Source of the DNA: Amycolatopsis sp. MtRt-6
GTDB taxonomy: Bacteria > Actinomycetota > Actinomycetes > Mycobacteriales > Pseudonocardiaceae
Assembly (NCBI RefSeq): GCF_017308975.1
Contig: NZ_JADWPD010000028.1
Coordinates: 62,001 to 126,000, forward strand
DNA length: 64,000 nucleotides
Direction of reading: 5' to 3'
Shown: positions 43,850 to 51,673 of the stretch, piece after piece
Position numbering within the stretch: position 1 is the first letter of the stretch
How the letters are laid out: each line of letters begins with the position of its first letter
Program-made: the position numbers and the translations under genes
The notes under the pieces: generated by a model
Told to the model about the DNA's origin: nothing
What the model saw: only the letters and a program-made list of their open reading frames with translations
Databases searched by the model: none

Positions 43850-44761
43850 TCAGGTCACCTTGACGACGACCTTGCCCGCGGCATGCCCGTTCTCGACGGT
43901 GGCCAGCGCGGCCGGGGCGTCCGGCAGCGGGTGGACCGCGGTGATCACCGGCGCGAGAACACCGTCGAGCGCCAGCCGGGCGGCGCGCTCCAGGTTCGCG
44001 CGGCCGAGGCGGCGCTCGACGAAACGGCCACCCAGCTCGGACACCGACTGGTCCCCCACGGCGATGACGTCGCGCGGCTCACGAGCCAGCGGCGCGACCG
44101 CCCGCAGCGAGGCCCCGCCGACCAGGTCCACGATCCCATCGACGCCGCCCGGAACCAGCTCACCGACGTCTTCGGCGGTGTAGTCGACGAACCGCACCCC
44201 GATCGCTTCGGCCTGCGCGCGCTTGGCGGCACTGCCGGTACCGACCACGCGCAGCCCGCGCGCCGCGGCCAGCCGGGCGACCGCGAGGCCGACCCCGCCG
44301 CCCACCCCGTTGACCAGGATCGTGGCGCCGGCCGGGAGGCCGAGCTGGTCCAGCGCGTCCACCGCGGTCGTCCCCGCCACCGGCAGCGTCGCCGCCACGG
44401 TCGCGGACAGGCCCTCCGGAACGAGTACGGTGTTCGGCGCCGACAGCACCGTCGTCTCGGCGTACGTGCCGCCACCCGTCAGCGCGAAGCCGAAGACCGC
44501 GTCCCCGGCCTCGAGCCCGTCGACGTCCTCCCCCAGCGCGAGCACGGTTCCGGCCGCTTCCATGCCCAGCACGCGGGGGAACGGCCGCCCGCCGTCCAGC
44601 CCGGGGACCAGACCGGCGCGCACGAGGTGGTCGAGCGGGTTGACGCCGGCGACGTCGACCCGGATCAGCACCTCACCGGGACCGGGAGCGGGATCCGGAC
44701 GCTCGAACAACTCCTGCACCTCGGGCCCGCCGAACCTGCCGAAACCCCACGCCTGCCCCAT
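43850..44761 (-). CDS. Quinone-oxidoreductase-like MDR dehydrogenase
   Basis: A 303-residue zinc-independent medium-chain dehydrogenase: GroES-like half (VLIRVDVAGVNPLDHLVRAG, GMEAAGTVLALGED) and a Rossmann half with ILVNGVGGGVGLAVARLA. It lacks the structural zinc Cys cluster, which fits NADPH:quinone reductases. ATG at 44761 after GGAAGG. It is one gene from a MerR regulator that also flanks a decayed homologue, so this copy may be its surviving target. Confidence 0.9.
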   Translation of the reverse strand: MGQAWGFGRFGGPEVQELFERPDPAPGPGEVLIRVDVAGVNPLDHLVRAGLVPGLDGGRPFPRVLGMEAAGTVLALGEDVDGLEAGDAVFGFALTGGGTYAETTVLSAPNTVLVPEGLSATVAATLPVAGTTAVDALDQLGLPAGATILVNGVGGGVGLAVARLAAARGLRVVGTGSAAKRAQAEAIGVRFVDYTAEDVGELVPGGVDGIVDLVGGASLRAVAPLAREPRDVIAVGDQSVSELGGRFVERRLGRANLERAARLALDGVLAPVITAVHPLPDAPAALATVENGHAAGKVVVKVT

Positions 44762-44866
44762 TTTCCGCCGCCTTCCGGATGACCGCCCGGTGGTTCCGGG
44801 CGCTGCGGCCATCCTCACCGCTCACACCGGTGTCAGGGGCAACCGGCTGAGGCGCGGGTCACAGCT

Positions 44867-45256
44867 TCAGGCCGACCGGGTCACCGGCTCCGCGGCCAGC
44901 GCCGCCCGGTGCCGGCTGTTGGCCTCGATCACCACGTCGAGCGCGTTCCGGGTCTCGATCAGGCGCGCGACCTCGGCGTCGATCCGGGCGCGCTCGCGGG
45001 TCATCGTCGCGAACGCCTCCTCGGCAACCCCGGGGTCGCCGGGGATTTCCACGCACGGCAGCACCGCCGCGATCACCCGGCTCGACAGGCCCGCGTCGAA
45101 CAGCTGCCGGATGAGTGCCACCCGCTCGACCTCGGCGTCGGAATAGTGCCGCTGCCCGGCCTCGGAGCGGGAACTGGTCAGCAGGCCCTGTTCTTCGTAG
45201 TACCGCAGTGAGCGCGAACTCACGCCCGTACGCCGGGACAGCTCGCCGATCCGCAT
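44867..45256 (-). CDS. MerR family regulator
   Basis: A 129-residue MerR protein: winged helix at the start (MRIGELSRRTGVSSRSLRYY), the AGQRHY/EVERVALIRQLF segment, and a C-terminal dimerisation coiled coil with a single Cys (LPCVEIPGD). It is like regulators that sit beside MDR or SDR oxidoreductases. It is divergent from the broken oxidoreductase at 45337. Confidence 0.92.
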   Translation of the reverse strand: MRIGELSRRTGVSSRSLRYYEEQGLLTSSRSEAGQRHYSDAEVERVALIRQLFDAGLSSRVIAAVLPCVEIPGDPGVAEEAFATMTRERARIDAEVARLIETRNALDVVIEANSRHRAALAAEPVTRSA

Positions 45257-45336
45257 GCCAGACAGCCTACGCGGCACTGTGCCGGACCCCGGGAATGAAC
45301 AGCGCCAGACGCGTCCGGCACCCTGCCCCGGCGGCG

Positions 45337-45831
45337 ATGCGAGCGATCGTCGTGACCCGGCCCGGATGGTGCGCGAGGGCGTGGGGGTCGTCGACCAGGC
45401 GCCCGCGGACAGTGAGCTGCGTCCGGGGCAGCAGGTGGCGACCGTGATGGGCGGCATGGGCCGCTTCTTCGACGGCTCGTACGCGCAGTACGTCACGGTC
45501 CCGGCGACGCAGGTCATCCCGTTCGCGACCAGCCTGCCGTGGGACGTCGCCGGTGCCCTGCCGGAGACGTTCCAGACCGCCCGCGGGTCGCCGGCCACCG
45601 GCCTGGGCCTCACCGCCGGGCACACTCTGCTGATCCGCGGCGGCACCTCCACGGTGGGCCTGAGCGCGCCGACGAACTGCGGGCCATGGGCGTCGACGTG
45701 CACCTTCCGCTTCACCGGCGCACTGCTACGCGGGTGCGGCCACCGACCTGCCGGCCGACGTGTTCCAGCAGCAGCTCGAGGCCCACACCGGCGTCGAGTC
45801 CGGGCAAGCAGGTGGTGCTGCTCCACGACTG
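45337..45831 (+). pseudogene. Decayed MDR/zinc-type oxidoreductase
   Basis: Pieces of one oxidoreductase in three frames: the start (MRAIVVTRPG), then LRPGQQVATVMGGMGRFFDG and YAQYVTVPATQVIPFATSLP up to LLIRGGTSTVGLSA (the Rossmann glycine loop region), then a jump to the C-terminus (DVFQQQLEAHTGVESG) and a VVLLHD ending. At least two frameshifts and internal deletions are present. Its position next to the divergent merR gene marks it as the regulator's former target. Confidence 0.75.
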
Positions 45832-45894
45832 AGACACCCAACGAAAGGACCGGCCCGTGGGCAAACCCGCTCCGGATGCGATCACGGGGCGCGC

Positions 45895-46137
45895 GTGCAC
45901 AACCTGGAGGACGTCGTCTACCTCGCCACCGCCCCGAGGTCCATCGCCGCCAAGCGCACCGGCTCACTCATGCCGGCCGCCCACGTCCTCAACGCCCGCT
46001 TCTCCGGCGCCGACTGCTTCCCCGGCGAAATGAACCGCGAGACCTACTACCAGCCCACCCGGAACGGCTACGAGGTCGAGAGCGTCGAGCGTCTGAGCCG
46101 TTGGGCTGCCTCGCGCGCTCGCCGGCGACGCGGCTGA
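45895..46137 (+). pseudogene. RarA/MgsA AAA-ATPase C-terminal remnant
   Basis: The frame reads LEDVVYLATAPRSIAAKRTG, like the xxAVIYLATAPKSNAAY segment of replication-associated recombination protein A. After an internal gap it continues DCFPGEMNRETYYQPTRNGY and VERLSRW, the last helices of RarA. The AAA core and the middle of the C-terminal domain are absent. Assignment is by motif memory; a profile search would confirm it. Confidence 0.5.
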
Positions 46138-46493
46138 CCGGCCGATTGCTAGATCCCGCGCTGTTCCTTTCACTTCTGCCTCAGCCGCCCCCGGCCGCCG
46201 GGGTCGGCGCCTCCTCGGCCGCACGTCTCGACTTGTATCCGGTACGGCTTCGGCTATCGGAAGATCAGTGGGCGGTGAGAAGAGGTGGCTGGGTTTCAAG
46301 CACGGCTTCGCCGCGGCGTGGGAAATCGGCGCTCCAGGGGTTGGGTCGCGTTGTTGGTCGCCAGCGCCGATTCCCCACGCTTCGGTTGCCCTGCCGTGGT
46401 TTCCGGTGTTCTCGGGTGCGGACAGCGGCTTTACCTTTTGTTCCCACCGTATCGAGTGATGACCCTGTGTTCGATCGCCGGTAGCTTGGAGAC
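46138..46493. other. 356-base gap with a large inverted repeat
   Basis: No gene. It contains an imperfect inverted repeat (46320-46333 with 46363-46375: GGGAAATCGGCGCT versus AGCGCCGATTCCC, one bulged base, 29-base spacer) ahead of the 13E12-type HNH gene. The last 80 bases are less GC-rich and probably carry that gene's promoter. Confidence 0.55.
46320..46375. repeat. Inverted repeat upstream of HNH gene
   Basis: 13-bp arms with one bulged base around a 29-base spacer. It could be a stem-loop in the leader, or a flank of the mobile 13E12-type unit. Confidence 0.5.
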
Positions 46494-47723
46494 ATGACCA
46501 ACGACGCGACCCAGTCCCCCGAGGCGGTGGCTCTCGCCGACCGCCTCGGTGAGCTGGTCGCGCGCATGCGGTCCGCGGAGGCCGAACTTGGTGCGGTGCT
46601 GGTGGAAATCGAGCAGCGCGGGGTGATGGAACTGTTCGGCTACCGCTCCGCAGCCCGGCTTATGGAGCACCTCGCCGATATGCCGAAGCCGGCTACGGAA
46701 CGGCTGATCAAACGCGCCCGCTTGGTGAATCCGGGCCGCAACCTCGACGGCTCCCCGATTCCTGCCTTGGCTCCCGCCACTGGTGTTGCGGCTCGGGCGG
46801 GGCGGTTGAGCAACCCGATGATCGACGTGATCACCAACGTGCTGGCCCAGGTCCCGCCCGAGCACTGCGTGAGCGCCGAGACCAACCTGCTGGCTTTCGC
46901 TGAGGAGGCCGGGCACAAGCAGGTCGCCGCCCTCGGTGCCCGCATCCTCGCCCACCTCGTCCCCGACGGGCCCGCACCCGACGACACCGAACCCGCCGCC
47001 CCGACCCGGGAGCTGTTCCTCCGCCGCAAAAGAACCGGCATCTGGGAGCTGAGTGGCCGGTTCGACGACGAAACCGGCACCCGCGCCCACGCATTGTTGG
47101 ATGCTTTGGCCGAGCGTCGCACCGGCGACGACGGCCCCGACTTCCGCACCACCCCACAGCGCTACGGCGACGCCTTCTCCGACGCCATCGACCTCGCCCT
47201 GAATTCCCCAGACCTGCCGATGCAGGCCGGAGAACGAGCCCACGTCATGGTCGCCGTGTCGTTCGAAGACCTGAAATCCGGCCTCGGCAAGGCCACCCTC
47301 GGCGACACCGGCACCATGACCGCCGCCGAAGCCCGGGTGCACGCCTGCGACGCCATGATCATCCCCGCCGTCCTCGGCGACAAAAGCGAACCGCTGAACC
47401 TCGGCCGCCTCCGCCGCCTCATCTCCGCCGGACTCCGCCGCGCCCTCTTCCTCCGCGACCGCGGCTGCGCGTTCCCCGGCTGTCATCGGCCACCCCGGCA
47501 CTGTCAAGGCCACCACATCCGCCACTGGGCAGACGGCGGCCCCACCAACCTCACCAACCTCGTCCTGATGTGCGCCCACCACCACCGGCTACTCCACCGC
47601 TCCGGCTGGGAAGCCCGCATCGCCACCGACGGCCTCCCCGAATTCCTCCCACCGACATTCATCGACCGACGCCGCAAACCCCGGCGCAACAACCTCCACG
47701 AACCACTCCCATTCACAGCCTGA
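46494..47723 (+). CDS. 13E12-type protein: DUF222 + HNH endonuclease
   Basis: A 409-residue protein with an N-terminal helical DUF222 domain (about 1-300) and a C-terminal HNH nuclease domain (about 315-365): zinc Cys in CAFPGCHRP, the HNH core QGHHIRHWADGG and NLVLMCAHHHRLLH. This is the REP13E12 family, present in many copies in actinomycete genomes and thought to be mobile or phage-related. The HNH residues are intact, so the nuclease may be active. Confidence 0.92.
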   Translation: MTNDATQSPEAVALADRLGELVARMRSAEAELGAVLVEIEQRGVMELFGYRSAARLMEHLADMPKPATERLIKRARLVNPGRNLDGSPIPALAPATGVAARAGRLSNPMIDVITNVLAQVPPEHCVSAETNLLAFAEEAGHKQVAALGARILAHLVPDGPAPDDTEPAAPTRELFLRRKRTGIWELSGRFDDETGTRAHALLDALAERRTGDDGPDFRTTPQRYGDAFSDAIDLALNSPDLPMQAGERAHVMVAVSFEDLKSGLGKATLGDTGTMTAAEARVHACDAMIIPAVLGDKSEPLNLGRLRRLISAGLRRALFLRDRGCAFPGCHRPPRHCQGHHIRHWADGGPTNLTNLVLMCAHHHRLLHRSGWEARIATDGLPEFLPPTFIDRRRKPRRNNLHEPLPFTA

Positions 47724-47733
47724 CCACGGGACA

Positions 47734-47759
47734 GGCCCGCAGCCACACGGCTACGGGCC
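47734..47759 (+). terminator. Terminator hairpin after HNH gene
   Basis: GGCCCGCAGCC/GGCTACGGGCC: 11-bp stem with one mismatch and a 4-base loop, 11 bases past the stop. Confidence 0.6.
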
Positions 47760-47827
47760 CACACCCACGAGCACACCAGCCCACACCAGCTCGACACAAC
47801 TTCGGCACAAGCCCTAAGGTGCCTCGG

Positions 47828-48715
47828 GTGAGCACCGTCGGAGACCGGATGGCCGCCCTGGCCACCCTGCCGTCGCCGCTCGCGGAGCTGCGTGACGAGC
47901 GGCTCGAGCGCCGTGGTGTCCACCTCCAGCTCAAGCGGGACGACCTCATCAGCCGCGATGTTCCCGGGAACAAATGGCGGAAGCTCCGCCACAATCTCGA
48001 AGCCGCTCGGCATCAGGGCTTCACGCGGCTCCTGACCTTCGGTGGCGCATACTCGAACCACATCCGCGCGACCGCGGCCGCCGGCCGGCACCTGGGGTTC
48101 GAGACCGTGGGCGTCATCCGCGGTGAAGCGCGTCGACCGCTCAACGATTCCCTTGCCTACGCCCGCGCGCACGGGATGGCACTGACCTATTTGGACCGTG
48201 CGACGTACCGCCGCAAGACGGAGCCGGCCGTGGTCGCCGAGCTGACCCGCGAGTTCGGGCCGTGCTACGTGCTGCCGGAGGGAGGCAGCAACGGCCTTGC
48301 CGTGCGCGGTACCGCAGAACTGGTCGGCGAGATCACCACCGGCTTCGACGTCCTCTGCTGCGCCACCGGAACGGGCGGCACCCTGGCGGGGATCGCGGCC
48401 GGCCTGCGGGGCCCGCAACGCGCGCTCGGCTTCGCCGTCCTGAACGGCGGCCGGTTTCTCGACGACGAAGTTCGCCGCCTCCAGCTCGAGGCGTTCGGCA
48501 CCGTCACCACGAACTGGGACATCGACACCGGCTTCCACTTCGGCGGCTACGCGAAGCGTCGCCCAGCACTCGACAGCTTCATCGAAGCCTTCCGCGACCG
48601 GCACGGGATCACCCTTGACTGGGTGTACGAGGCCAAGATGCTCTACGGGCTCTTCGCACGCGCCGAAGCCGGCGGCTTCGAGCCAGGCACCCGTGTCGTC
48701 GCGGTGCTGAGCTGA
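47828..48715 (+). CDS. D-cysteine desulfhydrase/ACC-deaminase-like PLP enzyme
   Basis: A 295-residue fold-type II PLP enzyme. The Schiff-base Lys lies in VPGNKWRKLRHN, and LTFGGAYSNHIRATAAAG is the Asn-bearing cofactor/substrate loop of the ACC deaminase/D-cysteine desulfhydrase family; CCATGTGGTLAGIAAGL is the phosphate loop. It breaks D-cysteine or a related amino acid to pyruvate, ammonia and sulfide. GTG at 47828 preferred; an ATG seven codons later is possible. Confidence 0.88.
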   Translation: MSTVGDRMAALATLPSPLAELRDERLERRGVHLQLKRDDLISRDVPGNKWRKLRHNLEAARHQGFTRLLTFGGAYSNHIRATAAAGRHLGFETVGVIRGEARRPLNDSLAYARAHGMALTYLDRATYRRKTEPAVVAELTREFGPCYVLPEGGSNGLAVRGTAELVGEITTGFDVLCCATGTGGTLAGIAAGLRGPQRALGFAVLNGGRFLDDEVRRLQLEAFGTVTTNWDIDTGFHFGGYAKRRPALDSFIEAFRDRHGITLDWVYEAKMLYGLFARAEAGGFEPGTRVVAVLS

Positions 48716-48837
48716 TCCGCCCGCGAAACGCCCTGCCCCCACGGGCAACGGATTCTGCCCCCGATGCCGTGCGCCCGCCCCTGGCCACCCCCGGGGGTTG
48801 CGCCGACGGTTGAGGAACCGTGCCCCCGGGAGGTGCC

Positions 48838-49890
48838 GTGACGGACGCGACGTGGACCGTACCCGGACGCTGGGCCCGTCGCGGCTTCCCGGCCACCGGT
48901 GCCGCCGGACTGGTCCTCGCCCTGACACTGAGCCTGCTCCTGGCCCGCGCGACCGGGATGCCCGTCGCGCTGGTCCCGGCCCTGGGCGCCGCGATGCTGC
49001 TCGCCTTCCTGGCCGTCGCGGCCGGGGGCGGGCTCGTCACCGGGCGGCCCCGGCTCGTCTGCCTGCACGGCGAGGCGGCGGCGTTCGCGGCCGCCGCCGG
49101 GCTGCTCCTCCTGCTGCACCGGCCGGTCCTGGACGGGCTCGGCGTCGTCGCTCCGGGCGTCGGGCTGTTCCTGGCCGCCGGGCGGATCGGCTGTCTGTCG
49201 GCCGGCTGCTGCCACGGCCGGCCGGCCCGGTGGGGTGTCCGGTACGGCGAACGGCACGTGGCGGCCGGGCTTCCGGCCGAGTACGCCGGTGTGCCACTCG
49301 TGCCGGTGGCCGCGGTCGAGGCGGTCGCGCTGGCCGGCACGGCCGCGGTCGCGGCCCTGGTGACGGCGGGTGGCGGGCCGGGGTTCGGCTGGTACCTCGG
49401 ACTGCACCTGGTCGTCCGGTTCTGGCTGGAGTTCCTGCGCGGCGACGAGGACCGGCCGGTGTTCGGCCTGCTGACCGAGGCGCAGTGGACGGCGCTGGCC
49501 GGGACCGGGGTGCTGGTGTCGACCCCGGCCGGCCCGCCGGCACCGGTGAGCGCCGTCCTCGTGGTGCTGCTGCTGGCCGGGGTCGGCGTCGCGGCCCGGC
49601 GGGCCGAGGCGACGCGGTTGTGCCGCGACGGTCACCTGCGCCGCCTGGCCGGGCTGGTCCGGCGGGCCGCCGCGGCCCCGGGTGACCCGGTGCTGATCGA
49701 CGAGGACCGCGGCCTCCGCCTGTCGGCGTCCCACCGGCACTACGCCTTCTCCCGGCCCGGCGCCCCGCTGGGCCGGGCCGGGCTGGCCGCGCTCGGCCGG
49801 GTCGTCGCGGCCACCGGACCGAGCGGGCGCCCGCGGCGGCTGACCTCGCCGAGCGGCGTGCACCACGTCTCGATCGGCGTGGACCGATGA
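48838..49890 (+). CDS. Lgt-like membrane protein with C-terminal soluble domain
   Basis: A 350-residue polytopic protein. Six to seven hydrophobic helices cover about residues 15-260. The loop after helix 4 reads AGRIGCLSAGCCHGRPARWG, clearly related to the GRxGN...GxxxGRP signature of prolipoprotein diacylglyceryl transferase but with Cys for Asn and an added CC pair. A conserved R-x-W-LEFLRGDED segment follows. The final 90 residues form a soluble tail not present in ordinary Lgt. It is coupled to the DUF4157 gene by an ATGA overlap. GTG at 48838 chosen for its GGGAGG. Whether it transfers lipid is unknown. Confidence 0.72.
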   Translation: MTDATWTVPGRWARRGFPATGAAGLVLALTLSLLLARATGMPVALVPALGAAMLLAFLAVAAGGGLVTGRPRLVCLHGEAAAFAAAAGLLLLLHRPVLDGLGVVAPGVGLFLAAGRIGCLSAGCCHGRPARWGVRYGERHVAAGLPAEYAGVPLVPVAAVEAVALAGTAAVAALVTAGGGPGFGWYLGLHLVVRFWLEFLRGDEDRPVFGLLTEAQWTALAGTGVLVSTPAGPPAPVSAVLVVLLLAGVGVAARRAEATRLCRDGHLRRLAGLVRRAAAAPGDPVLIDEDRGLRLSASHRHYAFSRPGAPLGRAGLAALGRVVAATGPSGRPRRLTSPSGVHHVSIGVDR

Positions 49891-51659
49891 CCGCCCGCGA
49901 GCGACGCCCCGCACCGGACGGCGACACGCCGGCCACCGCACTTACCCCCGAACATCGCGGGTCCTTGCCCGTGGCCCTGCCGACCCACGGCGACTCAGGC
50001 TCCCGGGCCGCCCTGATCTCGCACCTGCAGCAGGCCGCGGGCAACGCCCGGGTCCAGCGGCTGCTCGTGAGCCGGGAGGCCGGTGACGCGGGCGGAGCCG
50101 ACGGCGGGTTGATCGTGCCGGACTCGGCGGCCGGCCTGGAGCCGGGGCAGATGCGGCGTGGACCTTTCCTGGCCGCGCTGCGCGGTGCGGTCGAGGCGGC
50201 GCTGGGCGGGGCCGACCCGGTCACCGCCGCCGACGCGCGGGCCCACTTCGCCGAGGTCTTCGGCGGCATCGAAAGCCAGGACTGTCCCGGACTTGAGCGC
50301 TCACTGCGGGAGAACCTGCCCGGCGTGGCGATCACCGACGCCCAGTCCTACGTGACGGCGGCGGCCACCGCCGTGCGGGACCGGGTCGGGGGCTCCGCCG
50401 CGCCGGCTCCGGGCGGGCTGGTCGGGCGGCTGGTGTCCGCCGTCGGGAACCTGGCCGGCGCGCTGTTCAAGGCCCGTGACGGAGTGGCCGGCGACCGTGA
50501 CGTCCGGGTCGTGCGCGGCCGGCTCGGCGCCGGGCAGGCCCTCGACGGCGGGGTGCGGGCCGACCTGGAGTCGGCCTACGGGCGGGACTTCGGCGGGGCG
50601 CGGGTGCACACCGACGCCCGGGCCGGCGCGCTGGCCGAAGAGCTCGGCGCGCGGGCGTTCACGGTCGGCGAGGACATCGCGTTCGCCCCGGGCGAGTACC
50701 AGCCGGGCACCCTCGGCGGGGACGCGCTGATCGCGCACGAGCTGGCCCACGTCCAGCAGCAGCGGGACGGCGCCGGCGGGAGCGCGGTCGACGGGCTGGA
50801 AGAGGACGCCGACCGGGCCGCGGTCGGGGCCGTGGTGTCGCGCTGGTCCGGGTCGGCCCAAGGGCTGGGTGACGGGCTGGTGCCCCGGTTGCGGGCGGGA
50901 CTGCGGCTGCAGCGCTGCGGGGGCGGCCAGGCCCGCGCGGCCGGGGCACAACCGCCGGTCCAGCTCACCCCGGACCAGTGGCGCGCGGCGGTCACCGCGG
51001 CCACCCAGCTGCCGCCCGGCCGGCAGGGCGCGGCCATGACCAGCCTCGCCCAGCAGGCCGTCGGCGGGCTGGGCATCACGGTGCGCCAGGCCGGCACGCG
51101 CCACCCGGACCAGGTCCACCCGGACGACTACGCCGAAACGCCCGCCCTCAACTTCGACCCCCGGCTCAACCTCAAGACCCGCTTCGGCCGGAGCGGTGGG
51201 GGCCGGCCGATCGGCACCAACGTGGGCTACAACTTCGTCGTCGGCAACCAGCGGACCGGCGTCCGGCGGTACGCGATCATCGGCCCGAACTCGCTCGACC
51301 CCGACACCCAGCTGACCACCCGGCAGTACGCCCAGCACGAGCTGTCCCTGGCCGCGGCGAGCCAACCGGGCCGGGAGCAGGATGACGACGTGCAGGAACT
51401 GCGGCAGTGGACCGAGGACTTCCGCGGCTACTTCCACCAGTACGCCGCCCTGCCGCTCCCCCAGCGGCCGACATGGAGCCCGCTGGCCCGCTACTACGAG
51501 CGGGCCGAGGCCGCCGACCGGCAGGCGGCCGTCCAGCGGCTCGTGCAGTACTTCACCGCGCAGCCCGAAACGGTACAGCGAGCCATGCGCACCTGGGCCC
51601 GGCGCTATCCCAGCGCGCTCACCAACGACCTGACCGCCGCGCTGCCCGCCGCCCGCTGA
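49887..51659 (+). CDS. DUF4157 metalloprotease-like protein
   Basis: A 590-residue protein without a signal peptide. A low-complexity N-terminus contains a helix common to this family (LISHLQQAAGNARVQRLL, about 35-55). The DUF4157 domain follows (about 210-295): DLESAYGRDFGGARVHTDA, AFTVGEDIAFAPGEYQPG and the zinc-type HELAHVQQQ near 284. A linker leads to a C-terminal domain (about 350-590) with its own YAQHELSLAA near 480, in a region (YAIIGPNSLDPDTQ) shared by other DUF4157 proteins. DUF4157 is linked to contractile-injection-system cargo, but no such cluster is visible here. It is coupled to the Lgt-like gene. Confidence 0.82.
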   Translation: MTARERRPAPDGDTPATALTPEHRGSLPVALPTHGDSGSRAALISHLQQAAGNARVQRLLVSREAGDAGGADGGLIVPDSAAGLEPGQMRRGPFLAALRGAVEAALGGADPVTAADARAHFAEVFGGIESQDCPGLERSLRENLPGVAITDAQSYVTAAATAVRDRVGGSAAPAPGGLVGRLVSAVGNLAGALFKARDGVAGDRDVRVVRGRLGAGQALDGGVRADLESAYGRDFGGARVHTDARAGALAEELGARAFTVGEDIAFAPGEYQPGTLGGDALIAHELAHVQQQRDGAGGSAVDGLEEDADRAAVGAVVSRWSGSAQGLGDGLVPRLRAGLRLQRCGGGQARAAGAQPPVQLTPDQWRAAVTAATQLPPGRQGAAMTSLAQQAVGGLGITVRQAGTRHPDQVHPDDYAETPALNFDPRLNLKTRFGRSGGGRPIGTNVGYNFVVGNQRTGVRRYAIIGPNSLDPDTQLTTRQYAQHELSLAAASQPGREQDDDVQELRQWTEDFRGYFHQYAALPLPQRPTWSPLARYYERAEAADRQAAVQRLVQYFTAQPETVQRAMRTWARRYPSALTNDLTAALPAAR

Positions 51660-51673
51660 CCAGGAGGCAGACC

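Noticed and set aside
48805..48816. ACCCCCGGGGGT-type palindrome and nearby TGCCC/GGGCA repeat before the Lgt-like gene
   Set aside because: Too short and GC-simple to separate from background.
48643..49941. 432-codon minus frame opposite the Lgt-like gene
   Set aside because: Low-complexity shadow; the + strand has membrane helices, a ribosome-binding site and a family motif.
49887..51659. An extracellular contractile injection system here
   Set aside because: Only a DUF4157 protein is present; no sheath, tube, baseplate or AAA genes are found in the window.
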